DNA of 64,000 bases from Acidobacteriota bacterium (GTDB lineage Bacteria > Acidobacteriota > Thermoanaerobaculia > Multivoradales > J023): NCBI GenBank assembly GCA_029263315.1, contig JAJCXR010000064.1, positions 1 through 64,000 of the forward strand. Direction: 5' to 3'. Positions 35,603 through 44,724 of this stretch are shown in pieces (position 1 is the first letter of the stretch; every line of letters starts with the position of its first letter). The translations under genes were made by a program, and so were the position numbers. A model generated the notes under the pieces. The model made no database searches. It was not told the origin of the DNA and worked only from the letters and a program-made list of their open reading frames with translations.

Positions 35603-36184
35603 TCACGGATACAAGCTGCGGACACTCCAGCCACCCACCGAAGCTTCATAAAGCGTTCGATGATGGAGACGATACTCACCGGCCACCCAGAATTCGTAGT
35701 ATCGGGGCTTAATGCGGAAGCCGGACCAGTGGGGCGGTCTTGGAACCTCGCCGGGAAAGCGAGCCTCGACTTCGGCGATGGCTGCTTCCAAGTCCTGTGG
35801 TTGGTCCAGGGAGCGGCTCTGCTGGGAAGCCCAGGCACCGACTTGACTGCCTCGATGGCGGCTGGCGAAGTAGGCGTCGGCTTCATCGTCGCTGACTTGG
35901 TGGACCGGGCCGGCGACGCGCACTTGTTGTCCTAGCTGGCGCCAGAAGAAGTTGACGCAGGCTTCCGGGTGGGCCAACAGCTCTTGGCCCTTGCGGCTCT
36001 CGAAGTTGGTGTAGAAGACCAGGCCGCGGTCGTCGAGACCCTTGAGCAGCACAACCCGCGAAGATGGGCGGCCTTGGGGATCGACGGTGGAAAGGACCAT
36101 GGCGTTGGGGTCTTCGATGCCGTGGTCGGTGGCCCGCTGGAGGACGGAACGCAAGCGTTCGAGGGGTTCTTGATGGTTTGACAT
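35603..36184 (-). CDS. pdxH: Pyridoxamine 5'-phosphate oxidase
   Basis: A protein of 193 residues, close to the usual 200-220. It has the FMN/PLP-binding motifs PSSRVVLLKGLDDRGLVFYT, ESRKGQELLAHPEACVNFFW and QVRVAGPVHQVS, and the C-terminal PHWSGFRIKPRYYEFW and RLHHR. The enzyme makes pyridoxal 5'-phosphate, the vitamin B6 cofactor. It lies downstream of a hemY-like gene on the same strand with 89 bases between them. Confidence 0.93.
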   Translation of the reverse strand: MSNHQEPLERLRSVLQRATDHGIEDPNAMVLSTVDPQGRPSSRVVLLKGLDDRGLVFYTNFESRKGQELLAHPEACVNFFWRQLGQQVRVAGPVHQVSDDEADAYFASRHRGSQVGAWASQQSRSLDQPQDLEAAIAEVEARFPGEVPRPPHWSGFRIKPRYYEFWVAGEYRLHHRTLYEASVGGWSVRSLYP

Positions 36185-36192
36185 GTTGCCCT

Positions 36193-36240
36193 TTCTAGGG
36201 GTCTTCCGTTCTAGGGGTCTTCCGTTCTAGGGGCCTTCTT
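36193..36240. repeat. Three 16-bp tandem repeats
   Basis: The unit TTCTAGGGGTCTTCCG occurs twice exactly and a third time with changes (TTCTAGGGGCCTTCTT). It fills the gap between pdxH and the hemY-like gene, just upstream of the pdxH start. Function is unknown; it could be slippage DNA. Confidence 0.7.
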
Positions 36241-36273
36241 GGGGATCTGTTTCCAGTTCGATGAGGGGCATCG

Positions 36274-37527
36274 TCAAGGGGACCAACTCCTCGCTTCCGC
36301 CACGCAGGCGTTGAGGGCGACGCCGCGGAAGCTGGAACCGGCCAGTCGCAGGTGATCAGGGCAGGCGGCTTCGATCTCTTGTAGTAGAGATCGATGGCCG
36401 ATCTCGTACTGGGCGATGCCCAAAGGATGGCGGATGACATGGTGCATCACCGGATCGGGAAAGACGCCCCAGACCTGCCGCAGCTCGCGTCCCACCAGGG
36501 TGAGGATCTTGTCGTCGGAGAGCTCGAGGATCTCGGGGTCGTGCCGCCCGCCGAGCAGGACACGGAAGAGGCGCTGGCCGGCCGGTGCCCGATGGGCAAA
36601 GATGCTCGATGAGTAGAGGGTGCCGAGGAGGCGCAGACCTTGGCCCCGCGGCACGAGAAAACCGAAGGCGTCGTCGACGGGCATCGGGTCGTTGAAGGCC
36701 AGGGCCACCACTACTACCGGTGGGCAGGGGATGCGGCGCAACAGGCGGGCGGCTTCGCCCCCCAGAAGATCGGCCGCCTTGGGGGCCGGGGTGGTGACGA
36801 TGACGTGGTCGTAACCCTCCGACTGCGTTGGTTCCGGCAGGGTTTGTACTGGCTGGCCGAGTCTGACGTCGAGGCCCTTGGCCAAGCTGTCCACCAAATC
36901 CTGCATGCCGCCGCTGAAGGAGTGGAGCATGCTCCTGTGGCCTCCACCGCCGCCGGCTTTGGCGGCCCGCAGCAATGAGCCGTGCTCGGCTTGCATGGCG
37001 GCGAGCTTGGGGAAAGCGCTGGCCACGGAGAGGCGACGCACGTCGCCGGCGTAGATACCGGTGGCGAAGGCGTCGACCAGAATGTCGGCCGCCCCTCGGC
37101 CGAGGCGACGGCGGGCGAAATCGTAGACGGATTCGTCGCCCTGCGGGGGGGCGGCGGCCCAAGGCTCGGCGAGCACCCGCAGGCGTTGCCAGAAGGGGAG
37201 GCAATCGCTGGTCAAGAAGGCTTGGGGCTTGGAGGGCAAGAGACGGAGCCGTCCGGCTCGCCAGACGTAACGACGGGCGACCTGCTGTCTGGACTGGACG
37301 AGGCGCTCCTCAAGGCCGATCTCGCGCACCAGCTCGAGGGTGGCGGGCTCGTTGTCTAGAAAGCCGTTGGGCCCCCACTCCACCAGGCAGCCGTCGATCC
37401 ACTCGGAGCGGATATTTCCCCCTACCCGATCACGGCCTTCGAAGACGGTGACGGCATGACCCTGATGCTGTAGGTGATGGGCGGCGGCGAGCCCGGAAAC
37501 ACCGGCGCCGATGATGGCGATCTTCAT
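36274..37527 (-). CDS. hemY: Protoporphyrinogen oxidase (HemY/HemG-type FAD enzyme)
   Basis: A protein of 417 residues. The FAD-binding motif is at the N-terminus (IAIIGAGVSGLAAAHHLQHQ, VFEGRDRVGGNIRS). It continues with GPNGFLDNEPATLELVREIG and a C-terminal RHPLGIAQYEIGH. It oxidises protoporphyrinogen IX to protoporphyrin IX in haem synthesis. It is slightly shorter than typical (about 460) and ends RLAGSSFRGVALNACVAEAR, close to the family end GNSYRGVGIPDCV. Confidence 0.85.
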   Translation of the reverse strand: MKIAIIGAGVSGLAAAHHLQHQGHAVTVFEGRDRVGGNIRSEWIDGCLVEWGPNGFLDNEPATLELVREIGLEERLVQSRQQVARRYVWRAGRLRLLPSKPQAFLTSDCLPFWQRLRVLAEPWAAAPPQGDESVYDFARRRLGRGAADILVDAFATGIYAGDVRRLSVASAFPKLAAMQAEHGSLLRAAKAGGGGGHRSMLHSFSGGMQDLVDSLAKGLDVRLGQPVQTLPEPTQSEGYDHVIVTTPAPKAADLLGGEAARLLRRIPCPPVVVVALAFNDPMPVDDAFGFLVPRGQGLRLLGTLYSSSIFAHRAPAGQRLFRVLLGGRHDPEILELSDDKILTLVGRELRQVWGVFPDPVMHHVIRHPLGIAQYEIGHRSLLQEIEAACPDHLRLAGSSFRGVALNACVAEARSWSP

Positions 37528-37580
37528 ATCTGGAATTATGCCCTATCGCCACGGTGATCAGGGCGCGATTTTGAGCTAGC

Positions 37581-38693
37581 ATGGCCTCGACCATGAGCCA
37601 TCCTTCCCCCATCGTCCTCGGCATCGAGACCTCCTGTGACGACACCGCCTGTGCCATTGTCGATGGCCAGGGCCGGGTGCTGTCGTCGGTGGTGTCGAGC
37701 CAGCTGAAGGTCCACCAGCCCTTCGGCGGCGTGGTGCCGGAAATCGCTTCGCGGGAGCATCTGAGCAACTGGCCGGCGGTGAGCGCCGAGGCGCAGGCGA
37801 CGGCGGGGCTGCCCTTGGCCGCCATCGATGTGGTGGCGGCCACCCGTGGACCCGGATTGATCGGCTGCCTGCTGGTGGGTTTGTCGGTGGGTCGGGCCTT
37901 GGCCTTCAGCCTGGGGCGGTCGTTCCACGGTGTGCACCATCTGGAGGGGCACCTCTATTCGCCCTTTCTCCAGGTCGATGGCGAACCGGCCCTCACCGTG
38001 CCGGAGAGCTTTGTCGGGTTGGTGGTCTCGGGGGGGCACACTTCGTTGTTGGCCGTCGAGGGCGAGGTGGTGCGCAGTCTGGTGGAAACCCGCGACGACG
38101 CCATGGGCGAGGTTTTCGACAAGGTGGGGAAGAGGCTCGGGCTGAGCTACCCGCAAGGGCCTGAGGTCGACCTCTTGGCGGAGACTGGGGTGGTCAGCCG
38201 AGAAGCACCCTTCGCCGTGCCCAAAGTGAAGAACGATCGCCAGGGGGCGGAGCTTTTTTTCTCCTACTCGGGGCTCAAGACGGAAGCCATCCGGCAGATC
38301 GAGGCGTTGGAGCGCCGAGGAGTGCTGACCGACGACCGACCCTCCACCTGCGCCGGTGACTGGCCGGCGCCGGTTCGCAACTTGATGGCCGGTTTTCGGC
38401 ACGCCGCCGTGGCGCAGCTGATCGATCGTCTCGACCGGCAACGCCGTCGACGTCCCTTCGAGGTTTTGGCGGTGTCCGGCGGCGCCGCCGCCAATCGTTT
38501 GCTGCGCCGCCAGCTCACCTCTTGGGCGGTGGATCGGGGGGTGCATCTCTTCCTGGTGCCCTTGAAATATTCGGGCGACAACGCCGCCATGATCGCCTTT
38601 GCCGCCCTGCTCAGGGAGCGCCGCGGGGTGCGGGGCGATGCCCTCGATACCGTCGTGGCGAGCCGCATCCCCTTTGCCAAGTCCTGCGTCTAG
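37581..38693 (+). CDS. tsaD: tRNA N6-threonylcarbamoyladenosine transferase
   Basis: A protein of 370 residues. The ASKHA-fold motifs are GIETSCDDTACAIVDG, the metal-binding HHLEGHLYSP, LVVSGGHTSLL and the C-terminal AVSGGAAANRLLR. It transfers threonylcarbamoyl to A37 of ANN-decoding tRNAs with TsaB and TsaE, which are not in the window. An in-frame ATG at 37593 is an alternative start. Confidence 0.95.
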   Translation: MASTMSHPSPIVLGIETSCDDTACAIVDGQGRVLSSVVSSQLKVHQPFGGVVPEIASREHLSNWPAVSAEAQATAGLPLAAIDVVAATRGPGLIGCLLVGLSVGRALAFSLGRSFHGVHHLEGHLYSPFLQVDGEPALTVPESFVGLVVSGGHTSLLAVEGEVVRSLVETRDDAMGEVFDKVGKRLGLSYPQGPEVDLLAETGVVSREAPFAVPKVKNDRQGAELFFSYSGLKTEAIRQIEALERRGVLTDDRPSTCAGDWPAPVRNLMAGFRHAAVAQLIDRLDRQRRRRPFEVLAVSGGAAANRLLRRQLTSWAVDRGVHLFLVPLKYSGDNAAMIAFAALLRERRGVRGDALDTVVASRIPFAKSCV

Positions 38694-38739
38694 CTCCCAT
38701 CCCGTTTTAGCGAAATCGGTGTCAGCGGGAGGCCGATGG

Positions 38740-40014
38740 TCACTGATTGACGAAGCCGGTCACCACATAATTGCCGGAGCGTTGATCCTTGCGCAGACCG
38801 ATGATCTTGTGACGCGCGGCGTCCTCCAGCAGCTCGGAGAAGCTGCCGTAGCCAAAGTATTCCTCGGTGAAGGACGGTCGCTTGCGCTGCATGGTCTGCT
38901 TGACCAGCGAGCCCCAGAGAATCTCCTTGTTCTCCCGTAAAAGAGCCAGCATGGCGTCGGCCATCAAGCCGAAAACCTCGGCCTTCACGGCCGGTAGGTG
39001 ATCGAGGGTGGGGCGTTTTTCCGCCGCCCGCCAAATGTCTTCATAGAAGATGAACTCGTCACAGTTTTCCACCAAGAGGTTGGAAGAGGAATTCTTGACG
39101 CCGATGCCGATGACCACCTTGTCATTTTCCTTGAGCTTCGAGACCAAGGGGGAGAAATCGCTGTCGCCGGAGAGGATGACAAAGGTGTCGAGGTGCTCCT
39201 TCGAGTAGCAGAGGTCCATGGCGTCGACCACCAGCTTGATATCGGCGCTGTTCTTTCCCGAGTAGTACTTTTGAGGGATATCGATGAGCTCGATGGCCGC
39301 CTCGTGCAGGGGGCGTTTGTATTCGCTGTAACGTTCCCAGTCGGCATAGGCCTTCTTGACGATGATTTTCCCTTTCTCAACCAGTCGAGCCAGGATGAGA
39401 TTGATGTCGAGCTTTGGGAACTGAGATTCCTTGACGCCAAGGGCAATGTTCTCGAAGTCGCACAGCAGGGCCAGCTTGCGCTCGTCGCCCGGCGGTCGCT
39501 CGGGGAAGGAGAAGATATAGCCGCGCTCGCCGGCAAGCCTCGCCTCATGGACCACCGTTTCGGTTGGCGGGGCGGCGGATGGCGCAGCTGACGAGCTGGC
39601 CGATCCCGTGGTGTGCTCGGTGGGGGCCGTTCCAGCGGCGTCGGTTGAGATGACCTGGGTCGACTCTGTACCCTCGTCGAGCGTCGGCGCTGTGCCTGTG
39701 TTGGGTTTGCCATCGCCGGGGGTGGACCGACGACGACGGCGGCGTCGTCGCCGTTTGCGTTTGACCTCGCCCGTCGCCTGGCGATCGCTGTCGTCGACCG
39801 CGTCGGCGGGGGGTGCCTTCGGGGAGGTGGTTTCCTCACCCTCTGAATCGCCTCGACCCGAATCGCCTCGACGGCTCGACGTTGCTCCATCGGTGGTCTC
39901 GTCACTGTCCGGAGATGGGGGGGCTGAGGTTGTGACGGGGGCTCCTTCGCCGGAGCCTTCGCTCGAATCTTCGATCAGCTCGTCTTTGTGAGTGCGTAAC
40001 CACCAAGGTGCCAA
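38740..40014 (-). CDS. NYN (LabA/DUF88) domain protein with C-terminal OST-HTH/LOTUS-like domain
   Basis: A TTG at 40014 is chosen because AGGAGG lies about eight bases upstream; the GTG at 40122 falls inside tandem repeats. That gives 424 residues. The N-terminal 170 are low complexity, acidic and Ser/Thr/Pro-rich, with an arginine-lysine run (KRKRRRRRRRRR). The NYN ribonuclease-like domain spans about 175-320 (LALLCDFENIALG, ADIKLVVDAMDLCY, VILSGDSDFSPLV). The C-terminal 80 residues (LLRENKEILWGSLVKQTMQR, YGSFSELLEDAARH) match OST-HTH. It is probably an RNA-binding nuclease. Confidence 0.85.
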   Translation of the reverse strand: MAPWWLRTHKDELIEDSSEGSGEGAPVTTSAPPSPDSDETTDGATSSRRGDSGRGDSEGEETTSPKAPPADAVDDSDRQATGEVKRKRRRRRRRRRSTPGDGKPNTGTAPTLDEGTESTQVISTDAAGTAPTEHTTGSASSSAAPSAAPPTETVVHEARLAGERGYIFSFPERPPGDERKLALLCDFENIALGVKESQFPKLDINLILARLVEKGKIIVKKAYADWERYSEYKRPLHEAAIELIDIPQKYYSGKNSADIKLVVDAMDLCYSKEHLDTFVILSGDSDFSPLVSKLKENDKVVIGIGVKNSSSNLLVENCDEFIFYEDIWRAAEKRPTLDHLPAVKAEVFGLMADAMLALLRENKEILWGSLVKQTMQRKRPSFTEEYFGYGSFSELLEDAARHKIIGLRKDQRSGNYVVTGFVNQ

Positions 40015-40509
40015 CGGGTAGTCCTCCTGAGAGTCTGCGACGGTCGATCCGGAACCCTGAAGCTCAGGCGATCTTAGGTCCTGGAAGCAAGGGGCCCGAA
40101 ATGCACGGATCCCGAAAAGCACGGATCCCGAAATACACGGACCTGAGTGCCGCGACCTGGGACAGGGCTTGGCCGCTGCATCGTGCTGAAGGGTCTTGAA
40201 TAGGCGGCCGAATGGATTGCCTCGGAAACGTTCGCTATCCTAGCAGCTGCGGTCTAGAGCGAAAAGTTCAGTCTCTAGTCGGGCCGAACAACCACAATCG
40301 GACGGCGAGTCGGTCGCTCGATCGAGGCGACGGGGGGTGCCTTGGTATAGGCGCCTTGATATACTCGAAGCCGCTGAAAACAGTCATTCACCGCCCTGCG
40401 GTAACCACGAGATCACACACTTGACGACCTTCAGAGGCCTGGGTCGCGATTGCCCAACGGTGGCATCTTAGGGCTCTTGCCAAGTCGGTCAGCTGGGAGG
40501 CAAGACCTT
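40015..40509. other. Divergent intergenic region with 16-bp tandem repeats
   Basis: This gap lies between the NYN gene (minus) and the deoxynucleoside kinase (plus). At 40103-40134 the unit GCACGGATCCCGAAA(A/T) occurs twice, with partial copies on both sides (about 40091-40141). There is no convincing coding frame or RNA gene. GGGAGG at 40497-40502 serves the kinase TTG start. Confidence 0.5.
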
Positions 40510-41160
40510 TTGAATACCGAGTCTCTACCGATCGACTACCTCGCCATTGATGGTCCGATCGGTGTGGGCAAGACGACGTTGGTCGAGATGCTGGCGCGTC
40601 GTTTTGAAGGCGTCAAAGTCCTCGAAGATGCCACCAACCCGTTCCTCGACAAATTCTACAAGGATCGTCCCGGGGCGGCGTTTCAGACGCAGCTCTACTA
40701 TCTTCTGTCGCGCTTTCAGCAGCAGCAGGAGATCATCCAACGGGAGCTATTCCGCAAGCTGGTGGTGGCCGACTATCCGTTTGAGAAGGATCGTATCTTT
40801 GCCTATCTGAACCTCAGCGACGACGAGCTGCTGATCTACGACAAGCTCTACGCCATGTTGGAAGCGCAGGTTCCGGCTCCTGATCTGGTGCTCTACCTGG
40901 TGGCCGATGTCGATACCTGCATGGGACGAATTCAGAAGCGCAACCGGGCGTATGAGAAGAGGCTGTCGGAAGATTACATTGTGGAGTTGCTCGATGCCTA
41001 CAATCACTACTATCATCACTACCAGCGTTCCCCGGTGCTGGTGGTGGATACACGCCACCTGAATTTTCCCCAGCGCCCGGATGATTTCGAAGAGTTGATC
41101 GCTCAGCTCAAGAAACCGATCAAGGGAACTCAGTACTACGTACCGCTTGGATCCCGTTGA
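40510..41160 (+). CDS. Deoxynucleoside kinase family protein
   Basis: A protein of 216 residues from the TTG at 40510, which has GGGAGG upstream and starts just before the P-loop. The P-loop is AIDGPIGVGKTTL. The substrate-site Asp-Arg type region is VADYPFEKDRIFAYLNL and the lid is IQKRNRAYEKRLSEDYI. These kinases phosphorylate deoxyadenosine/deoxyguanosine or related nucleosides for salvage. The exact nucleoside is not clear. The open frame extends upstream to 40450 but has no better start. Confidence 0.87.
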   Translation: MNTESLPIDYLAIDGPIGVGKTTLVEMLARRFEGVKVLEDATNPFLDKFYKDRPGAAFQTQLYYLLSRFQQQQEIIQRELFRKLVVADYPFEKDRIFAYLNLSDDELLIYDKLYAMLEAQVPAPDLVLYLVADVDTCMGRIQKRNRAYEKRLSEDYIVELLDAYNHYYHHYQRSPVLVVDTRHLNFPQRPDDFEELIAQLKKPIKGTQYYVPLGSR

Positions 41161-41519
41161 GTCCTCGGCGTTGCCCACCGGGTGACGCGGCTGACCAGGG
41201 ACCGAGACGGTCGGGTCGAAAACAATCGCCGGCCTTGGCCGGTGGTGACCATGGGGAGCCGAGTCTCCCGCCCAAGCTCGACAAACGTCGACCTTCCTCG
41301 ACTCGCTAGTCAACGCCAGCGAGATGGCAGGGTCCGATCCACAGGCCTTCCGGGCCGGACGGACACCCGCTTCGACAGGGACCATGTTTGGCGCCGCAAT
41401 GGGACATGGTCCGCCGTCGTGAGATCCGTGATCTCCACGAGCGTGCTCTCGAGCCCTTCCGTCTAGGCGGAGGGGTTTTTCGCTTTCGGTGGTTTACCGC
41501 CGATGAAAGGAGATGCACC
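41161..41519 (+). other. panB leader region with a hairpin
   Basis: About 360 bases with no gene. A nine-base perfect inverted repeat, GGACCATGT (41379-41387) and ACATGGTCC (41404-41412), flanks a 16-base spacer. It is not followed by T residues, so it is not a classic terminator; it could be an operator or leader structure for panBCD. GAAAGGAGAT lies upstream of the panB ATG. Confidence 0.4.
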
Positions 41520-42512
41520 ATGACGACGAAACCCGCTACCCCTGGACCTACTACTCCTAGACCGACGGCTCCTGGACCCACGGCCTCCCCTGGAGGGGCC
41601 GCTGCGGCTTCGGTGTCGCAAATCCCCGCTTGGGGAGCAGCCTCCGCAGAAGCGGCCACCGGCCGCCAGCCCCGGCGGGTGACAGTGCCTTGGGTGCGTC
41701 GCGCCGCCGAGCGCGACGAGCCGCTGGTGATGGTTACCGCCTACGACTACCCACAGGCCCGTTGTGCCGATGCCGCAGAGGTGGACATCGTCCTGGTGGG
41801 CGATTCCCTGGCCATGGTGGTCCTCGGTCACGACGACACCTTGTCCCTCACCGTCGACGAAATGCTGCACCATGTGCGGGCCGTGCGACGGGGGACGCGA
41901 CGGGCCCTATTGGTTGCGGATATGCCCTTTGGCTCGTTCCATCTCGGCCCCCGGGCGGCCGTCGCCAACGCCCTGCGTTTTGTCAAGGAGGGCGGCGTCC
42001 AGGCGGTCAAGATCGAGGGGGCACGCCTCGATGTGGTGGAAGCCCTGAGTCAGGCCGAGATTCCGGTGATGGCCCATCTAGGCCTGACGCCGCAGTCGAT
42101 CCATCGCCTGGGGGGCTTCAAAGTCCAAGGGCGCGGCGACGTGGCGCGGGCCAAGCTGCTCGACGCCGCCCTGGCGGTGGAGGCGGCGGGTGCCTTTTGC
42201 TTGGTTCTGGAGTGTGTGCCGGACGGTTTGGCTCGCCAGATCAGCGAGGCCCTCGAGATACCGACCATCGGCATCGGCGCTGGCGGGAGCTGCGACGGGC
42301 AAGTGCTGGTCTACCACGATCTATTGGGGCTCGAAGAGCGTATTTCGCCGCGTTTTGTACGTCGCTACGCCCAACTCGGTGCCCTCAGTCGCCGGGCCCT
42401 CGCCGAGTTCGCAGACGATGTTCGCCAACGGCGCTTTCCGTCCGCCGAGGAGAGCTACGGTGATCCCACGGTCAAGACCCCCATGCACACCATCGACAAG
42501 CTCTACGGATGA
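41520..42512 (+). CDS. panB: 3-methyl-2-oxobutanoate hydroxymethyltransferase
   Basis: A protein of 330 residues. The enzyme makes ketopantoate in pantothenate synthesis. Core motifs are MVTAYDYPQARCADAAEVDI, LVGDSLAMVVLGHDDTLSLT, ADMPFGSF, VKIEGA and IGIGAGGSCDGQVLVYHDLL. The ATG at 41520 has AGGAG upstream; it adds an unusual Pro/Thr/Ala-rich N-terminal extension of about 50 residues before the enzyme proper. It overlaps panC by four bases (ATGA). Confidence 0.94.
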   Translation: MTTKPATPGPTTPRPTAPGPTASPGGAAAASVSQIPAWGAASAEAATGRQPRRVTVPWVRRAAERDEPLVMVTAYDYPQARCADAAEVDIVLVGDSLAMVVLGHDDTLSLTVDEMLHHVRAVRRGTRRALLVADMPFGSFHLGPRAAVANALRFVKEGGVQAVKIEGARLDVVEALSQAEIPVMAHLGLTPQSIHRLGGFKVQGRGDVARAKLLDAALAVEAAGAFCLVLECVPDGLARQISEALEIPTIGIGAGGSCDGQVLVYHDLLGLEERISPRFVRRYAQLGALSRRALAEFADDVRQRRFPSAEESYGDPTVKTPMHTIDKLYG

Positions 42513-43456
42513 GCGGCGGCAACATGATCAGGGACTTGAGCCTGGCACAGGACAACTCGGCCCCCGCCGTTGCGGGAGCGTCGACGGGCGCCGGCAACAT
42601 GGTCACCGTCGAAGGCGCCGAGGCCCTGTGGAAGCAGGTGGCGATGGCCCGTCGACGGGGCCACAGAATCGCCTTTGTTCCCACCATGGGAGCCCTCCAT
42701 GAGGGCCACCTGTCATTGCTTCGTCGAGCCCGCCAACTGGCGGACTGGGTGGTGGTCTCGATTTTTGTCAACCCGACGCAATTTGCCGCTGACGAGGATC
42801 TGGACGCCTACCCCAGGGATCACCGACGGGATGCCGAGCTGTTGGCGGCGCAGGGCTGCGATCTTCTCTTTCTGCCCGCCGTCGACACCATCTATCCCCC
42901 CGGTCACAGCACCTTCGTCGATGTCGAGGGCCCGAGCCGTGGTTTTGAAGGGGCGCAGCGGCCAGGTCATTTTCGCGGCGTGGCGACGGTGGTGACCCAG
43001 TTGTTCCATATGGTGCAACCGGATGTCGCCGTGTTTGGCCAAAAGGACGCCCAGCAACTGGCGGTGGTCCGCCAGTTGGTGCGCGATCTACATTTGCCGG
43101 TGGAGATCGTCGGCGCCCCGATCGTCCGCGAGGCGGATGGGTTGGCCATGTCATCGCGCAATGTCTATCTCGACCCGGCGCAACGACAGGCGGCGACGGT
43201 GCTGAGCCGAGCCTTGCGGCGTCTCGAGGCCCATCTGGCCGCGCCCGGAGACGAAGCTCGGCAGGCGACGGCGATCGAGGCTTTCATCGCCCGGCTCATC
43301 GCCGCCGAGCCCTTGGCCAGGCTCGACTACGTGGCGGTGGTCGATGCCCGAACCTTTGAGCCCTTGAGCCAAGCCGAGGGGGAGGTCGTCATCGCCTTGG
43401 CGGTACGTTTCGGCCCCACCCGTTTACTCGACAACCTACATTTGACGCTGCAGTGA
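42509..43456 (+). CDS. panC: Pantothenate synthetase
   Basis: A protein of 315 residues that joins pantoate and beta-alanine with ATP. Motifs are FVPTMGALHEGHLSLLRRAR (HIGH-like), VVSIFVNPTQFAADEDLDAY, PGHFRGVATVV, FGQKDAQQLAVVRQL and the KMSKS-like LAMSSRNVYL. About 30 extra N-terminal residues precede the catalytic domain. Translation is probably coupled to panB. Confidence 0.95.
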   Translation: MSGGNMIRDLSLAQDNSAPAVAGASTGAGNMVTVEGAEALWKQVAMARRRGHRIAFVPTMGALHEGHLSLLRRARQLADWVVVSIFVNPTQFAADEDLDAYPRDHRRDAELLAAQGCDLLFLPAVDTIYPPGHSTFVDVEGPSRGFEGAQRPGHFRGVATVVTQLFHMVQPDVAVFGQKDAQQLAVVRQLVRDLHLPVEIVGAPIVREADGLAMSSRNVYLDPAQRQAATVLSRALRRLEAHLAAPGDEARQATAIEAFIARLIAAEPLARLDYVAVVDARTFEPLSQAEGEVVIALAVRFGPTRLLDNLHLTLQ

Positions 43457-43580
43457 TTCAAGCCGCGGTGAGACAACCGTGGATAGAAAACCGCAGTGAG
43501 GGAAGCCGCAACGAGACATCCGCAGTGACGGAAAGCGCGGCAAAAAACGACCGAATTCAATCCCAAGGGGGCTGTTCCAT

Positions 43581-43985
43581 ATGCGACGCAACATGCTCAA
43601 ATCAAAGATCCACCGTGCAACCGTCACCGATGCGGATTTGCACTACGTCGGCTCCATGACCCTCGATCCAGATCTGCTGGAGGAGGCGGATCTCGTGGTG
43701 CACGAGAAAGTGGACATCTACAACGTGACCAACGGTGAGCGCTTTTCGACCTACGTCATCGAGGGGCAGCGGGGCTCGGGGGAGGTGGTGCTCAACGGCG
43801 CCGCCGCCCATCGGGTACGCCGCGGCGATCTGGTGATCATCTGTAGCTATGCCGAGTACGAGAGCGCTGAGATCGCCGAGCATCGTCCGACGGTGGTGTT
43901 CGTCGACGCATCCAACCGCATCATCGAGAAGAGCGATGCCGTCATCGCCCATCGGCAGCCGTTGAATGTGGCGGCGGTCATGTGA
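43581..43985 (+). CDS. panD: Aspartate 1-decarboxylase proenzyme
   Basis: A protein of 134 residues that supplies beta-alanine for PanC. The self-cleavage site that makes the pyruvoyl group is the Gly-Ser in LHYVGSMTLDPDLL. Other motifs are VDIYNVTNGERFSTYVIEG and GSGEVVLNGAAAHRV. It completes a panBCD operon, 124 bases after panC. That spacer contains imperfect direct repeats (CGCAGTGA-type) of no known function. Confidence 0.95.
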   Translation: MRRNMLKSKIHRATVTDADLHYVGSMTLDPDLLEEADLVVHEKVDIYNVTNGERFSTYVIEGQRGSGEVVLNGAAAHRVRRGDLVIICSYAEYESAEIAEHRPTVVFVDASNRIIEKSDAVIAHRQPLNVAAVM

Positions 43986-44067
43986 TTGCGCCGTCGGGTA
44001 CGCTCCTTGAGCTCCCGGCAGTGCGGCGCTATGCTGCTGGAAACCTACCGAGCACAAAGGAGAGACG

Positions 44068-44724
44068 ATGCGAGACTCGAGATGCTGGATGCTGGCCGTT
44101 GTTTTCATCGCGGTTGCCTTGCCGTTCGCGACGATGGCTCAGGAAGTGGCTCAGGAAGTGGCCCAGGAAGGGACCCAGGAAGTGGCTGAGGGGGGAATTC
44201 CAGAGATGGATCCTGCCGCCATGGAGGCCTTTGTGGCGGCGATTTCTCCCGCCGCGCCGCACGCCTATCTGGCCCGCTATGAGGGGGAATGGACCTATCA
44301 GACGAGCATGTGGGCAGATCCCACGCAGCCACCGATTCAAGCCACCGGCGAAGCGACGAAGTCGATGATCATGGGTGGGCGTTACCTGCAGGAGGAGATG
44401 CGTGGGGAGATGATGGGGCAGCCGTTTTTTGGTCGTAGCGTCACCGGATACGACAATCTCACCAAGGTCTACCGCGGCACCTGGATCGACAACTTCGGCA
44501 CCGGCATCATGTTCAGTGAGGGTAAAGCGGAAGGCGACGAGGGGGGGCATACCCTCGTCGCCAAGCAGGCCAACCCGATGACCCAAGGCATGGAGACCCT
44601 GCGTATGATCACCCGGTTTGTCGATGCCGATCACCATGTGTTCGAGTACTACGTCACCGACGCTTCGGGAAAAGAGCATCGGCAGATGGTGATCGAATAC
44701 AGCCGGACCGTGACCAAGCCCTAA
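44068..44724 (+). CDS. Secreted DUF1579 family protein
   Basis: A protein of 218 residues with a signal peptide (WMLAVVFIAVALPFATMAQ) and an AGGAG ribosome-binding site. A short QEVA repeat follows, then a DUF1579 domain (ARYEGEWTYQTSMWADPTQP, ATKSMIMGGRYLQEEMRGEM, FFGRSVTGYDNLTKVYRGTW). The family is a lipocalin-like beta barrel of unknown role, common in Acidobacteriota. Its 3' end overlaps the convergent GreA-domain gene by four bases. Confidence 0.85.
   Translation: MRDSRCWMLAVVFIAVALPFATMAQEVAQEVAQEGTQEVAEGGIPEMDPAAMEAFVAAISPAAPHAYLARYEGEWTYQTSMWADPTQPPIQATGEATKSMIMGGRYLQEEMRGEMMGQPFFGRSVTGYDNLTKVYRGTWIDNFGTGIMFSEGKAEGDEGGHTLVAKQANPMTQGMETLRMITRFVDADHHVFEYYVTDASGKEHRQMVIEYSRTVTKP

Noticed and set aside
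41161..41519. Riboswitch upstream of panB
   Set aside because: A hairpin is present but no known riboswitch core could be matched by eye.
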